Assembly (NCBI RefSeq): GCF_000297395.2
Contig: NZ_HF570108.1
Location: 1,272,276 to 1,336,275, forward strand
DNA length: 64,000 nucleotides
Origin: Micromonospora lupini str. Lupac 08
GTDB taxonomy: Bacteria; Actinomycetota; Actinomycetes; Mycobacteriales; Micromonosporaceae
Direction: 5' to 3'
Positions within the stretch are counted from its first letter, which is position 1; every line of letters starts with the position of its first letter. The notes under the pieces were generated by a model that worked only from the letters and a program-made list of their open reading frames with translations, ran no database searches and was not told the origin of the DNA. A program made the position numbers and the translations under genes. Positions 38,456 through 47,247 of this stretch are shown piece by piece.

Positions 38456-38972
38456 CCTCGTCCTCCACGGCGGGTTCGGCGGACAGCCACCCGTCCACCG
38501 AGACGGGCGTACGCGGCCAGATCACCAGAAATCCGGCCAGCACCAAGAATCCCAGGTCCCGCAGGATCTCCGGGAGGTAACTCGGGGCCTGTCCCTCGGC
38601 GAGCTGCCCGCCGCTGCCGAAGCAGCCGCAGTCGATGGCCAGGCCACGCGCCCAGGCCGAGGAGATCCCCGCGACGAAGACCAGCAGCAGCGCGGCGGAG
38701 ATGGCCGCGCTGAGCCGGGTGGCCAGCCCGAGCAGCAGCAGCACGCCCAGGGCCAGCTCGACGAAGGGCAGCGCGGCGCCGACCACTGTCGCCACGTCGT
38801 ACGGCAGCACCTGGTAGGCGTTCACGGCCCGGCCGGAGGCGGCCAGGTCGCCGACCTTCGACGCGCCGGCCACCAACCAGACGGCGGCGAGGCCGAGGCG
38901 GGCCGCCGTGCTGAGCCAGGGCCGGACGGCCGCCCAACGGCCGGCCCGGTCGGGGGGTGGGGTCACGTTCAT
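38448..38972 (-). CDS. MauE/DoxX-family redox-associated membrane protein
   Basis: A 174-residue four-helix membrane protein. The cytoplasmic tail precedes GLAAVWLVAGASKVGDLAAS, the family start, and Cys115-Gly-Cys117 in AIDCGCFGSGG is the redox motif. MauE-type proteins are thought to pass electrons across the membrane to partner thioredoxins. Start ATG 38972 is 32 bases after the sigma factor gene; it overlaps the DsbA-like gene downstream. Confidence 0.88.
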   Translation of the reverse strand: MNVTPPPDRAGRWAAVRPWLSTAARLGLAAVWLVAGASKVGDLAASGRAVNAYQVLPYDVATVVGAALPFVELALGVLLLLGLATRLSAAISAALLLVFVAGISSAWARGLAIDCGCFGSGGQLAEGQAPSYLPEILRDLGFLVLAGFLVIWPRTPVSVDGWLSAEPAVEDEDE

Positions 38973-39004
38973 TTGTCGTCCCGTCCGCGCCGGAAGTTCC
39001 GGGC

Positions 39005-39577
39005 TCAACCGGTGAGGGCGTCGCCGACGGCCTCGACCAGCTCGTCGCGGGCCCGGGCGACCCGGGAGCGGATGGTGCCCACCGGCACCCCCTCGACGTC
39101 GGCGGCCTCGGCGTACGACAGGCCGAGCAGTTGGGTCAGCACGAACGCCGCACGTCGCTCGGGGCTCAACCGACGCACGAGGTCGGTGGCGCCGAGCTGC
39201 CCGGCCGGGTCGGGATGCGGATGGTCGGTGTACGCGTTCGCGGCCAGCCGCTCGTCGAGACGACGCCGCCGGATCACCGTCCGCAGGTGGTCGGCGCAGG
39301 CCCGCCGGGCGATGCCGAGCAGCCAGGTGCGGGCGCTGGAGCGGCCCTCGAACGCCGGCAGGGCCCGAAACGCCCGCAGGTACGTCTCCTGGGTGAGGTC
39401 GTCGGCGCTGTCCGGGCCCACCAGGGCGGCGACGAAGCGCCACACCTCGGCCTGGGTCAGCCGGACGAACACGGCCGGGGCCGCGGGGTCACCGTCGCGC
39501 GCGGTCAGGGCCGACTCGGTCGCCGGGTCGCGGGCGACGTCACCTGTCGCACCGGAGTCACGCGGGACGGGGATCAC
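39005..39577 (-). CDS. ECF-type RNA polymerase sigma factor (SigC-like)
   Basis: A 190-residue sigma-70 family member with region 2 (ADDLTQETYLRAFRALPAFE) and region 4 (YAEAADVEGVPVGTIRSRVA). It is the first gene of an operon with MauE, DsbA-like and membrane proteins and is divergent from copCD. No anti-sigma gene is adjacent. The arrangement recalls mycobacterial SigC, linked to copper acquisition; that parallel is inference. Promoters for both directions must lie in the 202-base gap 39578-39779; I see no clear ECF consensus. Confidence 0.9.
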   Translation of the reverse strand: MIPVPRDSGATGDVARDPATESALTARDGDPAAPAVFVRLTQAEVWRFVAALVGPDSADDLTQETYLRAFRALPAFEGRSSARTWLLGIARRACADHLRTVIRRRRLDERLAANAYTDHPHPDPAGQLGATDLVRRLSPERRAAFVLTQLLGLSYAEAADVEGVPVGTIRSRVARARDELVEAVGDALTG

Positions 39578-39779
39578 GACAAACCAGGTTACGCGCCGCC
39601 GGGTGTGCCGTCAGGGTCCTTCGGCACTTGGATGGTCTGCGACACGTCGGGAACTTTTCGCCGCCGCCGGTCGACTACCTGCTCATGACACGCGACCTCT
39701 CCCGCGCGGCGCTGGCGGCTGGGCGCAGGTGAGCCGTTCCCCCGCCTCGGGTCGCCGACATCCAGGTCCGTCGGCGACC

Positions 39780-41444
39780 ATGGCCGGCATGACTGTCGCA
39801 CCCCGCCGCTGGATCGCCCGGCTGGCTGCCGCCGCCGGCCTCCTGGTCACCGTCGTCGCCCTGTTGATCGCGCCCGCCACACCGGCCAGCGCCCACGCGG
39901 TGCTGTCGAGCAGCAGCCCGGCCGCCTCGTCGGTGGTGCCGAGCGGGCCGGCCGAGGTGGTGCTCACGTTCAGCGAGTCGGTCCGCAAGGTCCCCGACAA
40001 GATCCGGGTCATCGCGCCGGACGGCGCGCGGGCCGACCGGGGTGAGCCGTCCTTCGAGGGCGCCGTGGTCACCATTCCGGTGGACCCGGCCGGTCAGCGC
40101 GGCACGTACCTGGTGACCTTCCGGGTGATCTCCGCCGACAGCCACCCGGTCTCCGGCGCGTTCACCTACTCGGTGGGGGCGCCGTCGACGCCGCCTGTCG
40201 ACTCCGGCAACGACAGCCGCGCCGACCCGGTGGTGGAGACCGCCGTCAAGGTGGCCCGTTTCCTCGGGTACGCCGGTCTGGTGCTGTTGGTCGGGCCGGC
40301 GCTGGTGCTCGCCGCGCTGTGGCCGCGCCGGCTCTCCCGGCGGGGTCCCACCCGGCTGGCCTGGGTCGGTCTCGGCCTGGTGGCCGTCGCGACCCTCGCC
40401 GACCTGTGGTTGCAGGTGCCCTACACCGCTGGTGGTGGCCTCTTCGAGGTGACCGGCGAGGGGTTCGGCAGCGTGTTCGGCAGTGCCTTCGGCGCCGCCC
40501 ACCTGGTCCGGCTCGGCCTGTTGGCGGCCTCGGCGTTCCTGCTGCGCCCGCTGCTGGCCCGCCCGGCCGGTCGGACTGACGCGATCATCCTGGCCGTGCT
40601 CGGCGTGGCGGCCCTGCTGACCTGGCCGCTGGCCGGGCACCCGGCGGCCTCCCCGGCGCCGGCGGTCTCGGTGGTGGTCGACGCGGTGCACCTGGGCAGC
40701 ATGGCGGTCTGGCTTGGCGGCCTGCTGATGCTCGCCGTCTTCCTGCTGCGCCAGGCCGACGAGCGGGAGTTGGGCGCGATCCTGCCGATCTGGTCGCGCT
40801 GGGCGGCGCTCGCCGTCTCGGCCCTGCTGCTGGCCGGCACCGTCCAGGCGCTGATCGAGGTGGCCACCCCGGACGCCCTGTTCAGCACCACGTACGGGCG
40901 GCTGCTGCTGGCCAAGATCGCGCTGTTCGCGATCGTGATCGCCGTGGCCGCGTACTCCCGGCAGTTGGTCCGTCGACGCACGGCGGCCCAGCGACCGGCG
41001 CCGGTACGCCGGGCGGTCCTGGTCGAGTTGGCCGTCACCGTGGTGGTGCTGGGGTTGTCGGCGACGCTTGTGCAGACCACGCCGGCCCGCACCGCCGTGG
41101 CCGGGCCGTCCGGCGCCGAGGCGGGGCTCTTCTCCACCACCCTGACCAGCTCGCTCTTCACCCTCCAGGTCGAGCTGGATCCGGCGCAGCGGGGCAACAA
41201 CTCGGTGCACCTGTACGCGTACACCAAGGACAACCAGCCGCAGCCGGTGGCGGAGTGGCGGGCGACGGCCGCGCTGCCCTCGGCCGGGATCGAGCCGATC
41301 GAGCTGCCGCTGCTGCCGTTGACCGACAACCACTCGTACGGCGACGTCAGCCTGCCGGCCGCCGGCGACTGGCAGTTGAAGATCACCGTTCGCACGTCCG
41401 ACATCGACCAGGCCACGGTGACCGCCACCGTGCCCATCCGTTAG
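39780..41444 (+). CDS. CopC-CopD fusion copper-handling membrane protein
   Basis: A 554-residue protein. A signal peptide ends at PASAHAVL, where the mature N-terminal His with the following CopC domain (about 37-130; HAVLSSSSPAASSVVPSGPA, ISADSHPVSGAFTY) forms the copper site. Eight or more helices (about 150-430) are the CopD domain, and a C-terminal YtkA/FixH-like domain (about 460-554) follows. It probably binds copper outside and moves it inward. ATG 39780 and ATG 39789 are both possible starts. The ycnI gene follows by 17 bases. Confidence 0.92.
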   Translation: MAGMTVAPRRWIARLAAAAGLLVTVVALLIAPATPASAHAVLSSSSPAASSVVPSGPAEVVLTFSESVRKVPDKIRVIAPDGARADRGEPSFEGAVVTIPVDPAGQRGTYLVTFRVISADSHPVSGAFTYSVGAPSTPPVDSGNDSRADPVVETAVKVARFLGYAGLVLLVGPALVLAALWPRRLSRRGPTRLAWVGLGLVAVATLADLWLQVPYTAGGGLFEVTGEGFGSVFGSAFGAAHLVRLGLLAASAFLLRPLLARPAGRTDAIILAVLGVAALLTWPLAGHPAASPAPAVSVVVDAVHLGSMAVWLGGLLMLAVFLLRQADERELGAILPIWSRWAALAVSALLLAGTVQALIEVATPDALFSTTYGRLLLAKIALFAIVIAVAAYSRQLVRRRTAAQRPAPVRRAVLVELAVTVVVLGLSATLVQTTPARTAVAGPSGAEAGLFSTTLTSSLFTLQVELDPAQRGNNSVHLYAYTKDNQPQPVAEWRATAALPSAGIEPIELPLLPLTDNHSYGDVSLPAAGDWQLKITVRTSDIDQATVTATVPIR

Positions 41445-41461
41445 AGAGGTTCCCCGCGCTC

Positions 41462-42199
41462 ATGACCCGTCTCCGGCGTACCGCATCCGCCGCTGCCGCC
41501 CTGGCGTTCACCGCCGTCGCCACCGCCGTGCTCGGCTTCGCCGGTCCGGCGTCCGCCCACGTCACGGTGAACCCGAAGGAGGCGACCCAGGGCGGCTACG
41601 CCCGGGTGGCCTTCCGGGTGCCCAACGAGAGCGACACCGCGTCGACCACCAAGCTGGAGGTCGTGCTGCCGGAGAACGCGCCGGTCGGCTCGGTGTCGAC
41701 CATCCCGGTGCCCGGCTGGACCGTGGCGACGGAGAAGCGCAAGGTGGACCCGCCGATCGACGTGCACGGCAGCCAGCTCACCGAGGCGGTATCCAAGATC
41801 ACTTGGACGGCCACCGGTGACGCGGCGGTCAAGCCGGGCCAGTTCCAGGAGTTCGGCGTCTCCATGGGGCCGCTGCCGAAGGTCGAGTCGATGGTCTTCA
41901 AGACCCTGCAGACGTACTCGGACGGCAACGTCGTGCGCTGGATCGACGAGCCGCAGCCGGGCGGCGCGGAGCCGGAGAAGCCCGCTCCGGTGCTCACCCT
42001 CGCCGCCGCCGCGGCGCCGTCGGCGTCGGGCGCACCGGCCGCCACGGCCGTCGCCGCGGCCGACGATGACGACGACGACGAGAACGTGGGCGCCGCGATC
42101 GGCCTCGGCATCGCCGGCCTCGTCACCGGCCTGGCCGGCCTGGTGTTCGGCGGGTTCGCGTTCGCCCGCACCCGCCGGGGCCCGGTCGTCAAGTCCTGA
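41462..42199 (+). CDS. YcnI-like copper-binding DUF1775 protein
   Basis: A 245-residue secreted and membrane-anchored protein. After signal cleavage (SASA-type site, AGPASA) the mature protein begins with His33 (HVTVNPKEATQGGYARVAFRVPN split by domain), the ligand in YcnI. The DUF1775 domain covers about 33-165; an Ala-rich linker with six Asp residues (DDDDDDEN) and one C-terminal helix (about 208-232) follow. Directly behind copCD and probably co-transcribed; acts as a copper chaperone. A strong terminator hairpin follows. Confidence 0.92.
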   Translation: MTRLRRTASAAAALAFTAVATAVLGFAGPASAHVTVNPKEATQGGYARVAFRVPNESDTASTTKLEVVLPENAPVGSVSTIPVPGWTVATEKRKVDPPIDVHGSQLTEAVSKITWTATGDAAVKPGQFQEFGVSMGPLPKVESMVFKTLQTYSDGNVVRWIDEPQPGGAEPEKPAPVLTLAAAAAPSASGAPAATAVAAADDDDDDENVGAAIGLGIAGLVTGLAGLVFGGFAFARTRRGPVVKS

Positions 42200-42214
42200 C
42201 CGTCTCGCCCCATC

Positions 42215-42248
42215 CGCTGGCCCGCCGGAGTTTTCCGGCGGGCCAGCG
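42215..42248. terminator. Transcription terminator hairpin after ycnI
   Basis: CGCTGGCCCGCCGGA (42215-42229), loop GTTT, TCCGGCGGGCCAGCG (42234-42248): a perfect 15-bp stem 15 bases after the ycnI stop. Confidence 0.85.
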
Positions 42249-42352
42249 TGCTTCCCCGGGCCAAAGCCGCCCGTGCCGTCGATATCCCCTGATCAGCCGG
42301 TGTACGTCGGTAAGGTCGGCCGGGTATCTGGCTACGGAGGGGGACGCTGCGA

Positions 42353-43330
42353 ATGCGGTTCGTGCGGGGGATCACCGGAATGCTGCTGTTGGTCATCGGG
42401 ATTCCGGCGCTGCTCGCCGGCGGCGGGCTGTGGCTCGTGACCCGGCACGCCGACCCCGGTGGGGCCTTCGCCGCCCGGTTCGAGACGGTCCGCACACCCG
42501 GCCACGCGGTAGTGGTCACCGACCTGGACCGGCTGCTGCGGCGGGAGGCGCCCTTCGCGCGCGGCGCGCAGACCCACCTCCGGCTCGACGCCCGTACGCC
42601 CGACGGCCCGGCCTTCGTGGGGTTGGCGCCCACCGCCGAGGTGCGCCGGTGGCTGGAGTCCGTGCCGTACGCCTCGGTCCGCCGGGTGGCGTTGGCCCGA
42701 GGTCCGCTGCCGGTCCGCACCGACCCGGCGGTCCCGGCCGCGGCGCCGACCGCCGGTGCGGCGCTCCCGCCGCTCGGTCTTCCCTTCTGGGTACGCGAGG
42801 GTGTCGGCACCCTGGAGTGGAGCGCCGACGATCTGGGCGGTGAGTCGATGAGCCTGGTGGTGATGCGCCCGGACGGCCGCGCCGACCTGAGCCTGGATCT
42901 GCGCGCCGAACTGCGCGCGGGTTGGGTCGGCCCGGTTGCCTGGGGCCTGCTGGCGGCGGGAGTGCTGCTGGTGGCGTGCGCGGTGCTGCTCCTGCTGCGC
43001 CCGCCGCGTCCACGCGAGGTGGTCTTCGTGGTCGAACCGGATCAGGTGCCGGTGCTCGCCGACCGGCTCGGGGTCACGTCGCTCAGTGGCCTGAGCGCCC
43101 GGGATTCTCGTTCCGCTCCGCCGCTGCCGGCGGTGCGACAGCTCGCCCCGGTCGGCTCGGGCGCGGCCGAGTGGCCCCGATCGGCGACCGGTGCCGAACC
43201 GACCCGGCCGGTCACCCTCGCCGACCTGGACGCGCCGGCCCGGCTGCCCCGGCCGCCGGAGGTGGCGTTGAACCTGGCGTGGCCTCCTGCCGGCGCCGAA
43301 CCCACGGCACGGCCGGTGCCGACGGACTGA
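42353..43330 (+). CDS. Hypothetical two-helix membrane protein
   Basis: A 325-residue protein of unknown function. ATG 42353 follows GGAGGGGGA. Helix at about 9-29, a 160-residue extracellular region rich in Arg/Leu (TDLDRLLRREAPFARGAQTH), a second helix about 194-222, then a cytoplasmic Pro/Arg-rich tail of about 100 residues. No recognised motif. A bidirectional terminator separates it from the convergent GT87 gene. Confidence 0.75.
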   Translation: MRFVRGITGMLLLVIGIPALLAGGGLWLVTRHADPGGAFAARFETVRTPGHAVVVTDLDRLLRREAPFARGAQTHLRLDARTPDGPAFVGLAPTAEVRRWLESVPYASVRRVALARGPLPVRTDPAVPAAAPTAGAALPPLGLPFWVREGVGTLEWSADDLGGESMSLVVMRPDGRADLSLDLRAELRAGWVGPVAWGLLAAGVLLVACAVLLLLRPPRPREVVFVVEPDQVPVLADRLGVTSLSGLSARDSRSAPPLPAVRQLAPVGSGAAEWPRSATGAEPTRPVTLADLDAPARLPRPPEVALNLAWPPAGAEPTARPVPTD

Positions 43331-43337
43331 GAACGGC

Positions 43338-43374
43338 GAGTGGCCCTCCGCGCTGCCGACGCGGAGGGCCACTC
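43338..43374. terminator. Bidirectional terminator hairpin
   Basis: GAGTGGCCCTCCGCG (43338-43352), seven-base loop, CGCGGAGGGCCACTC (43360-43374): a perfect 15-bp stem between convergent genes. Confidence 0.85.
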
Positions 43375-43442
43375 TCACCGGGGGATCGGTGCTACCCGAG
43401 CGACGCTTGAGGTAGGTGAGTCCAGATTAGCGCCGATCGTCG

Positions 43443-44720
43443 CTACTGGGGAGTTGTGTCCATTTGGCGCGACTTTTCCACCGCGCGGACCGGTCCGGCC
43501 GCGCGGACCGGCAGGGCCACCAGCAGCAGCAGGCTGAGCAGCACGTAGCCGTTGCGCAGCACGAAGTCCACCGGGTCGTCGGTGCGGACCGGGGCAACCC
43601 CCCAGTCGTGGAACGACACCACGCCATAGATGATCAACGCGGCGGTGCCCACCGCGAGCACGGCGAGCCATCGCCGCCGGCGGAACTCGTCCGGGCGGTT
43701 CGCGCTCAACGCCGCATCGGCGAGCAGCACCACCGCCGGCACGAACCAGTAGATGTGGTGGGTCCAGGTGATCGGGCTGACCAGCGCGCCGACCAGGCCG
43801 GTCAGGGTCAGGCCGGTCAACGCGTCGCCGGCACGCGCAGCACGGACCGCCCGCCACAGGCCGTACGCGGCCACCACCGCGACCACCAGCAGCCACAGCA
43901 GCCGGTCCGGCTTCTCCGGCGCGGTGAACCGGCTGAGCAGCCCGAAGAGCGACTGGTTGCCGGTGTAGTCGGTGCGACCCACCCGGTCGTTGTCCCACAG
44001 CTCCTGCGTCCAGAACCGCCACGAGTCCCCGGGCGCGACAGCCGCCGCGAGCAGGGTCGCCGCCGCCGCCGTCGCGCTCGCCACCGCGGCGGCCCGCCAC
44101 CGTCGGGTGGCCAGCAGGTACACGATGAAGATGCCCGGGAAGAGCTTGAGCGCCGTCGCCAGCCCCACGCCGACCCCGGCCCAGCGCCGCGCCTGCGGTA
44201 CGGCGAACAGCAGGTCGGCCAGGATCAGCACGACCAGCAGCATGTTGATCTGCCCGAACGTGATCGTCTCGCGGGTGCTCTCCACCGCCAGCACCAACAG
44301 CACGGCAACGGTCAGGGTGAACGTTCGCGGCAGGTGGTGGCGGGCGATCACCGGCGTCACCAGCCACCGGGTGGTCACCACCACGGCCACCACCGTGAGC
44401 ACCGTGAAGATCACCACGGTGGCGCCGAGCCGGATCAGCCCGAACGGCCACAGCAGCAGCGCGCTGAACGGCGGGTACGTGAAGTACAGCTCACCCTGCA
44501 CCCGGTCCGGCTGGACGTAGTCGTAGAGCGGGTGACCGGCCGTCCACCAGTCCATCGCCGACATGTAGATCTTCAGGTCGAAGAAGTTGTGCACCAGACC
44601 GGGCAGGTAGAGCGCGGGCAGCACGGCGATCAGCGCCACGATCGCGACCAGCCGACGGACCGTACGGCCGCCGGGATCGTCGTCGGTGACGGCGGGCGGT
44701 GCGACGGGATCGGCTGGCAC
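43443..44720 (-). CDS. GT87-family polyprenyl-phosphomannose-dependent mannosyltransferase
   Basis: A 425-residue integral membrane protein with about ten to eleven helices. The first loop has the GT-C catalytic pattern DLKIYMSAMDWWTAGHPLYD (acidic residue after helix 1), then YFTYPPFSALLLWP, features of GT87 alpha-mannosyltransferases such as PimE. Such enzymes take mannose from polyprenyl-phosphomannose outside the membrane to extend lipoglycans. GTG 44720 is the first start compatible with the N-terminal tail; it is divergent from orn with a 73-base gap. The acceptor is unknown. Confidence 0.87.
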   Translation of the reverse strand: MPADPVAPPAVTDDDPGGRTVRRLVAIVALIAVLPALYLPGLVHNFFDLKIYMSAMDWWTAGHPLYDYVQPDRVQGELYFTYPPFSALLLWPFGLIRLGATVVIFTVLTVVAVVVTTRWLVTPVIARHHLPRTFTLTVAVLLVLAVESTRETITFGQINMLLVVLILADLLFAVPQARRWAGVGVGLATALKLFPGIFIVYLLATRRWRAAAVASATAAAATLLAAAVAPGDSWRFWTQELWDNDRVGRTDYTGNQSLFGLLSRFTAPEKPDRLLWLLVVAVVAAYGLWRAVRAARAGDALTGLTLTGLVGALVSPITWTHHIYWFVPAVVLLADAALSANRPDEFRRRRWLAVLAVGTAALIIYGVVSFHDWGVAPVRTDDPVDFVLRNGYVLLSLLLLVALPVRAAGPVRAVEKSRQMDTTPQ

Positions 44721-44781
44721 TTGAGAAACCCTAGCGGTCCGCAGGGTCGAGAGCGCGCAGCCGTGGGGCGTGGGCTGCGCG

Positions 44782-44787
44782 TAGGCT
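44782..44787 (+). promoter_or_regulatory. -10 element for leaderless orn transcript
   Basis: TAGGCT is followed by exactly six bases and GTG 44794, the TANNNT-N6-GTG layout of leaderless actinobacterial genes. No -35 consensus is clear. Confidence 0.45.
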
Positions 44788-44793
44788 GTCCCG

Positions 44794-45384
44794 GTGGCTG
44801 ACCTCCTCGTCTGGATCGACTGTGAGATGACCGGGTTGGACCTCGGCAGCGACAAGCTGATCGAGGTTGCGGCACTGGTCACCGACCCCGACCTCAACGT
44901 GCTCGGTGATGGTGTCGACGTGGTGATCCACGCCGACGAGGCCGCGTTGGAGGCGATGCCGGAGATCGTCCAGACCATGCACGCCAAGTCCGGCCTCACC
45001 GAAGAGGTTCGCCGCTCGGCGGTCACCCTGGCCGAGGCGGAGGACCGGGTGCTGGAGTACGTCAGCACCTTCGTCAAGGACCCCCGTACCGCCCCGCTGT
45101 GCGGCAACTCGATCGCCACCGACCGTGGGTTCATCGCCCGGGACATGCCCCGCCTCGACGCGCACCTGCACTACCGCATGATCGACGTCTCGTCGATCAA
45201 GGAACTCTGCCGCCGCTGGTACCCCCGCGTGTACTTCGGCCAGCCGCAGAAGGGCCTGGCGCACCGGGCGCTCGCCGACATCCGGGAAAGCATCCGCGAG
45301 CTGGAGTACTACCGGCGCACCATCTTCGTCCCGCTGCCCGGCCCGGACGTCGAGACCGCCAAGGGCATCGCCGCCGACCTCTGA
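44794..45384 (+). CDS. orn: Oligoribonuclease
   Basis: A 196-residue 3'-5' exoribonuclease of the DEDDh family that degrades di- to penta-ribonucleotides, including pGpG from c-di-GMP breakdown. Exo I is [18 protein letters not shown] (Asp, Glu), Exo [18 protein letters not shown] (Asp), Exo [20 protein letters not shown] (His, Asp). Length and start match actinobacterial orn. The transcript is likely leaderless from GTG 44794. Confidence 0.97.
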   Translation: MADLLVWIDCEMTGLDLGSDKLIEVAALVTDPDLNVLGDGVDVVIHADEAALEAMPEIVQTMHAKSGLTEEVRRSAVTLAEAEDRVLEYVSTFVKDPRTAPLCGNSIATDRGFIARDMPRLDAHLHYRMIDVSSIKELCRRWYPRVYFGQPQKGLAHRALADIRESIRELEYYRRTIFVPLPGPDVETAKGIAADL

Positions 45385-45441
45385 CGGCGCCCGCTGCCTG
45401 CCGGCGGGGAACCCGCTGGACGCCGTGAGCGGTGGTGTGGC

Positions 45442-45447
45442 TATTAT
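45442..45447 (+). promoter_or_regulatory. -10 element for tRNA-His
   Basis: TATTAT stands out in GC-rich DNA 46 bases before the tRNA. A weak -35 (TGGACG, 45417-45422) is 19 bases upstream. Confidence 0.5.
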
Positions 45448-45493
45448 TGGTCCGCACCCCGCCCGGGGCGATCAACCGGGTGGCGGAGGCGTG

Positions 45494-45568
45494 GTGGCTG
45501 TAGCTCAGTTGGCAGAGCACCGGGTTGTGGTCCCGGTTGTCGTGGGTTCAATTCCCATCAGTCACCCA
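45494..45568 (+). tRNA. tRNA-His (anticodon GTG)
   Basis: Acceptor stem GTGGCTG pairs with CAGTCAC; D-arm AGCTCAGTTGGCAGAGC; anticodon loop GGTTGTGGTCC gives GTG for His; T-arm GTGGG-TTCAATT-CCCAT. The 3' CCA is encoded. The 5' G fits the extra G-1 of tRNA-His. Confidence 0.96.
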
Positions 45569-45572
45569 AATC

Positions 45573-45600
45573 TCAGGCCCCCTCCTCGGAGGGGGCCTGA
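45573..45600. terminator. Terminator hairpin after tRNA-His
   Basis: TCAGGCCCCCTCC, TC loop, GGAGGGGGCCTGA: a perfect 13-bp stem four bases after the tRNA. Confidence 0.85.
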
Positions 45601-45632
45601 GTCGCTTCAGGGCGTGATCCACTCCGTTTGCC

Positions 45633-45673
45633 GGAATCCGGGGTGTCCGACCGGGTCGGATACCCCGGATTCC
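45633..45673. repeat. REP-like palindrome related to 33693-33771
   Basis: GGAATCCGGGGTGTCCGACC pairs with GGTCGGATACCCCGGATTCC with one mismatch and almost no loop. It shares the CCGGGGTGTCC core and flanking CCTGGAAC/GTCGATCG style with the element at 33693-33771, and lies between tRNA-His and the convergent L,D-transpeptidase. Confidence 0.6.
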
Positions 45674-45703
45674 TGGAACCCGGTGTCGATCGTGGCGCGT
45701 CGG

Positions 45704-46993
45704 TCAGGCGGTCGGCGTGGGGGACGGGGTGCCGGCGTCGTCCGGGGTCGGCGAGGCGTCCGGGTCGGCCGGCGGCTCGTACGGCAGGGCGCTGCCCTTC
45801 ACGTACTCGTCCCAGCTCATGTTCCAGTCGGTCCAGCCGTTGCCGTTCTGGAGCTTGCGCTCGGTGCCCTTGACAGTGATCGGGTCACCGACCTGGGTGT
45901 TGCGGAACAACCAGTCACCGTTGGCCATCGACACGTTGACGCAGCCGTGCGAGACGTTGACGCTGCCCTGCTGTCCTTCGGACCAGGGGGCCGCGTGGAT
46001 GAACTCGCCACCCCAGGTGAGCCGCTGCGCAAAGTCAATCTTGGTGCGGTAGCCCTCGTCGGGGCCCAGCTCCTCCATCGTGTCGAAGACGGTCTTGCGC
46101 AGCTTCTCGATCACGACCATCGTCCCGCTGGACGAGGGGGTGCTCTTCTTGCCCAGGCTGACCGGGATGGTCTTGATCACCGAGCCGTTGCGGGTCACCG
46201 TCATCCGCTTGGTCTTGTTGTCCACCGTCATGATCAGCGACGAGCCGATCTTGATGTCCACGGAGAGGTCCGAGCGGCCGTAGTAGCCGTCACCCATCGG
46301 CAGGCCACCGGCCTGGACGCGGTAGGAGACCTTGCTGTTCGCCTTCCAGAACTCCTTCGGCCGGTACCGGATCTCGGTGGGGCTGACCCAGTGCCAGATG
46401 CCGGCCTGGACCGGCGTCGAGGTCACCGTCATCCGACGCTGCACGTCGTCGCGGTAGTCCTCCGGAACGGCCCGGTCGAACTTCACGATCAACGGCATCC
46501 CGACACCGACGACCTGGTTGTCGCCGAGGAAGCTGCTCACCCGGATCTGCTTGGCCGGCTTGGCCATCGTGGTGAAGGTGCTCGTCGCGGTCGCCGGCCG
46601 GCCGTCGTCGCCGGTGGCGGTGACGGTGGCGGTGTAGCTGGTGCCGTACGCCAACGCCCCGTTCGGCAGCCACGTCTTGCCGTCCTTGGCGAGGGTGCCC
46701 TCGACGGCCTTGCCGGCTGCGTCCTTGAGGTCGACGGTGGTCTCCTCGGCGTCCTTCGTGGTGAAGGTGATGCCGGTGGACGCCGGTACGTCCTTGGCGT
46801 CCGCCGCCGGCTCGCTGATTGTCGCCGCCGCCTTCGGCGCGGGGCTCTCGCCGCCGCCCTGCCACGAGGACGGCTTGCCGCCGTCGCTGTCGGTGCAGGC
46901 GGAGGTGAAGGCCAGCGCCACGGCGAGAAGCCCCGCCGCGAGCACGCGGCGTCGCCCACGGGGCCGGATCAGCTGGTCCTGGCTAGCTCGCAT
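45704..46993 (-). CDS. Lipoprotein L,D-transpeptidase (Ig-like domains + YkuD)
   Basis: A 429-residue cell-wall enzyme that makes 3-3 crosslinks. The signal peptide ends in a lipobox with Cys33 (FTSAC). Two Ig-like domains (about 60-155 and 160-275) precede the YkuD catalytic domain; the active site is SHGCVNVSMANGDWLF with catalytic Cys, plus HAAPWSE upstream. A Pro/Asp/Thr tail ends the protein. ATG 46993 follows TGAGGA; the frame is open further upstream but without family sequence. A paralogue lies 254 bases upstream on the same strand. Confidence 0.93.
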   Translation of the reverse strand: MRASQDQLIRPRGRRRVLAAGLLAVALAFTSACTDSDGGKPSSWQGGGESPAPKAAATISEPAADAKDVPASTGITFTTKDAEETTVDLKDAAGKAVEGTLAKDGKTWLPNGALAYGTSYTATVTATGDDGRPATATSTFTTMAKPAKQIRVSSFLGDNQVVGVGMPLIVKFDRAVPEDYRDDVQRRMTVTSTPVQAGIWHWVSPTEIRYRPKEFWKANSKVSYRVQAGGLPMGDGYYGRSDLSVDIKIGSSLIMTVDNKTKRMTVTRNGSVIKTIPVSLGKKSTPSSSGTMVVIEKLRKTVFDTMEELGPDEGYRTKIDFAQRLTWGGEFIHAAPWSEGQQGSVNVSHGCVNVSMANGDWLFRNTQVGDPITVKGTERKLQNGNGWTDWNMSWDEYVKGSALPYEPPADPDASPTPDDAGTPSPTPTA

Positions 46994-47247
46994 GATGTCC
47001 TCACAGTCGTGGTCCCTGACCCATCGTCTCCTAATGACGCGCGGGAACCGGCCTCGGTTGCCGAGGGTGAACCGGAACACGCCGATCAGGATGCCGGAAT
47101 TTTGGTACTATCCGGCGTTTCGTGATTCGGGCTCGTCTTTGTGCCCGGGAGTGAGGGGTCGCCGCCGCCGTCGTCGCGACGCGGGCAGTGCAAGGGTACG
47201 CGCCGGCCCGTGCCATCGGCAGGGGCCGGCGCGGAGGAGTCGCACCC

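Noticed and set aside
38223..39779. N-terminal extension of CopCD (1,073 residues in total)
   Set aside because: The extra part is the complement of the MauE, DsbA and sigma genes; the CopC signal peptide begins at 39780/39789.
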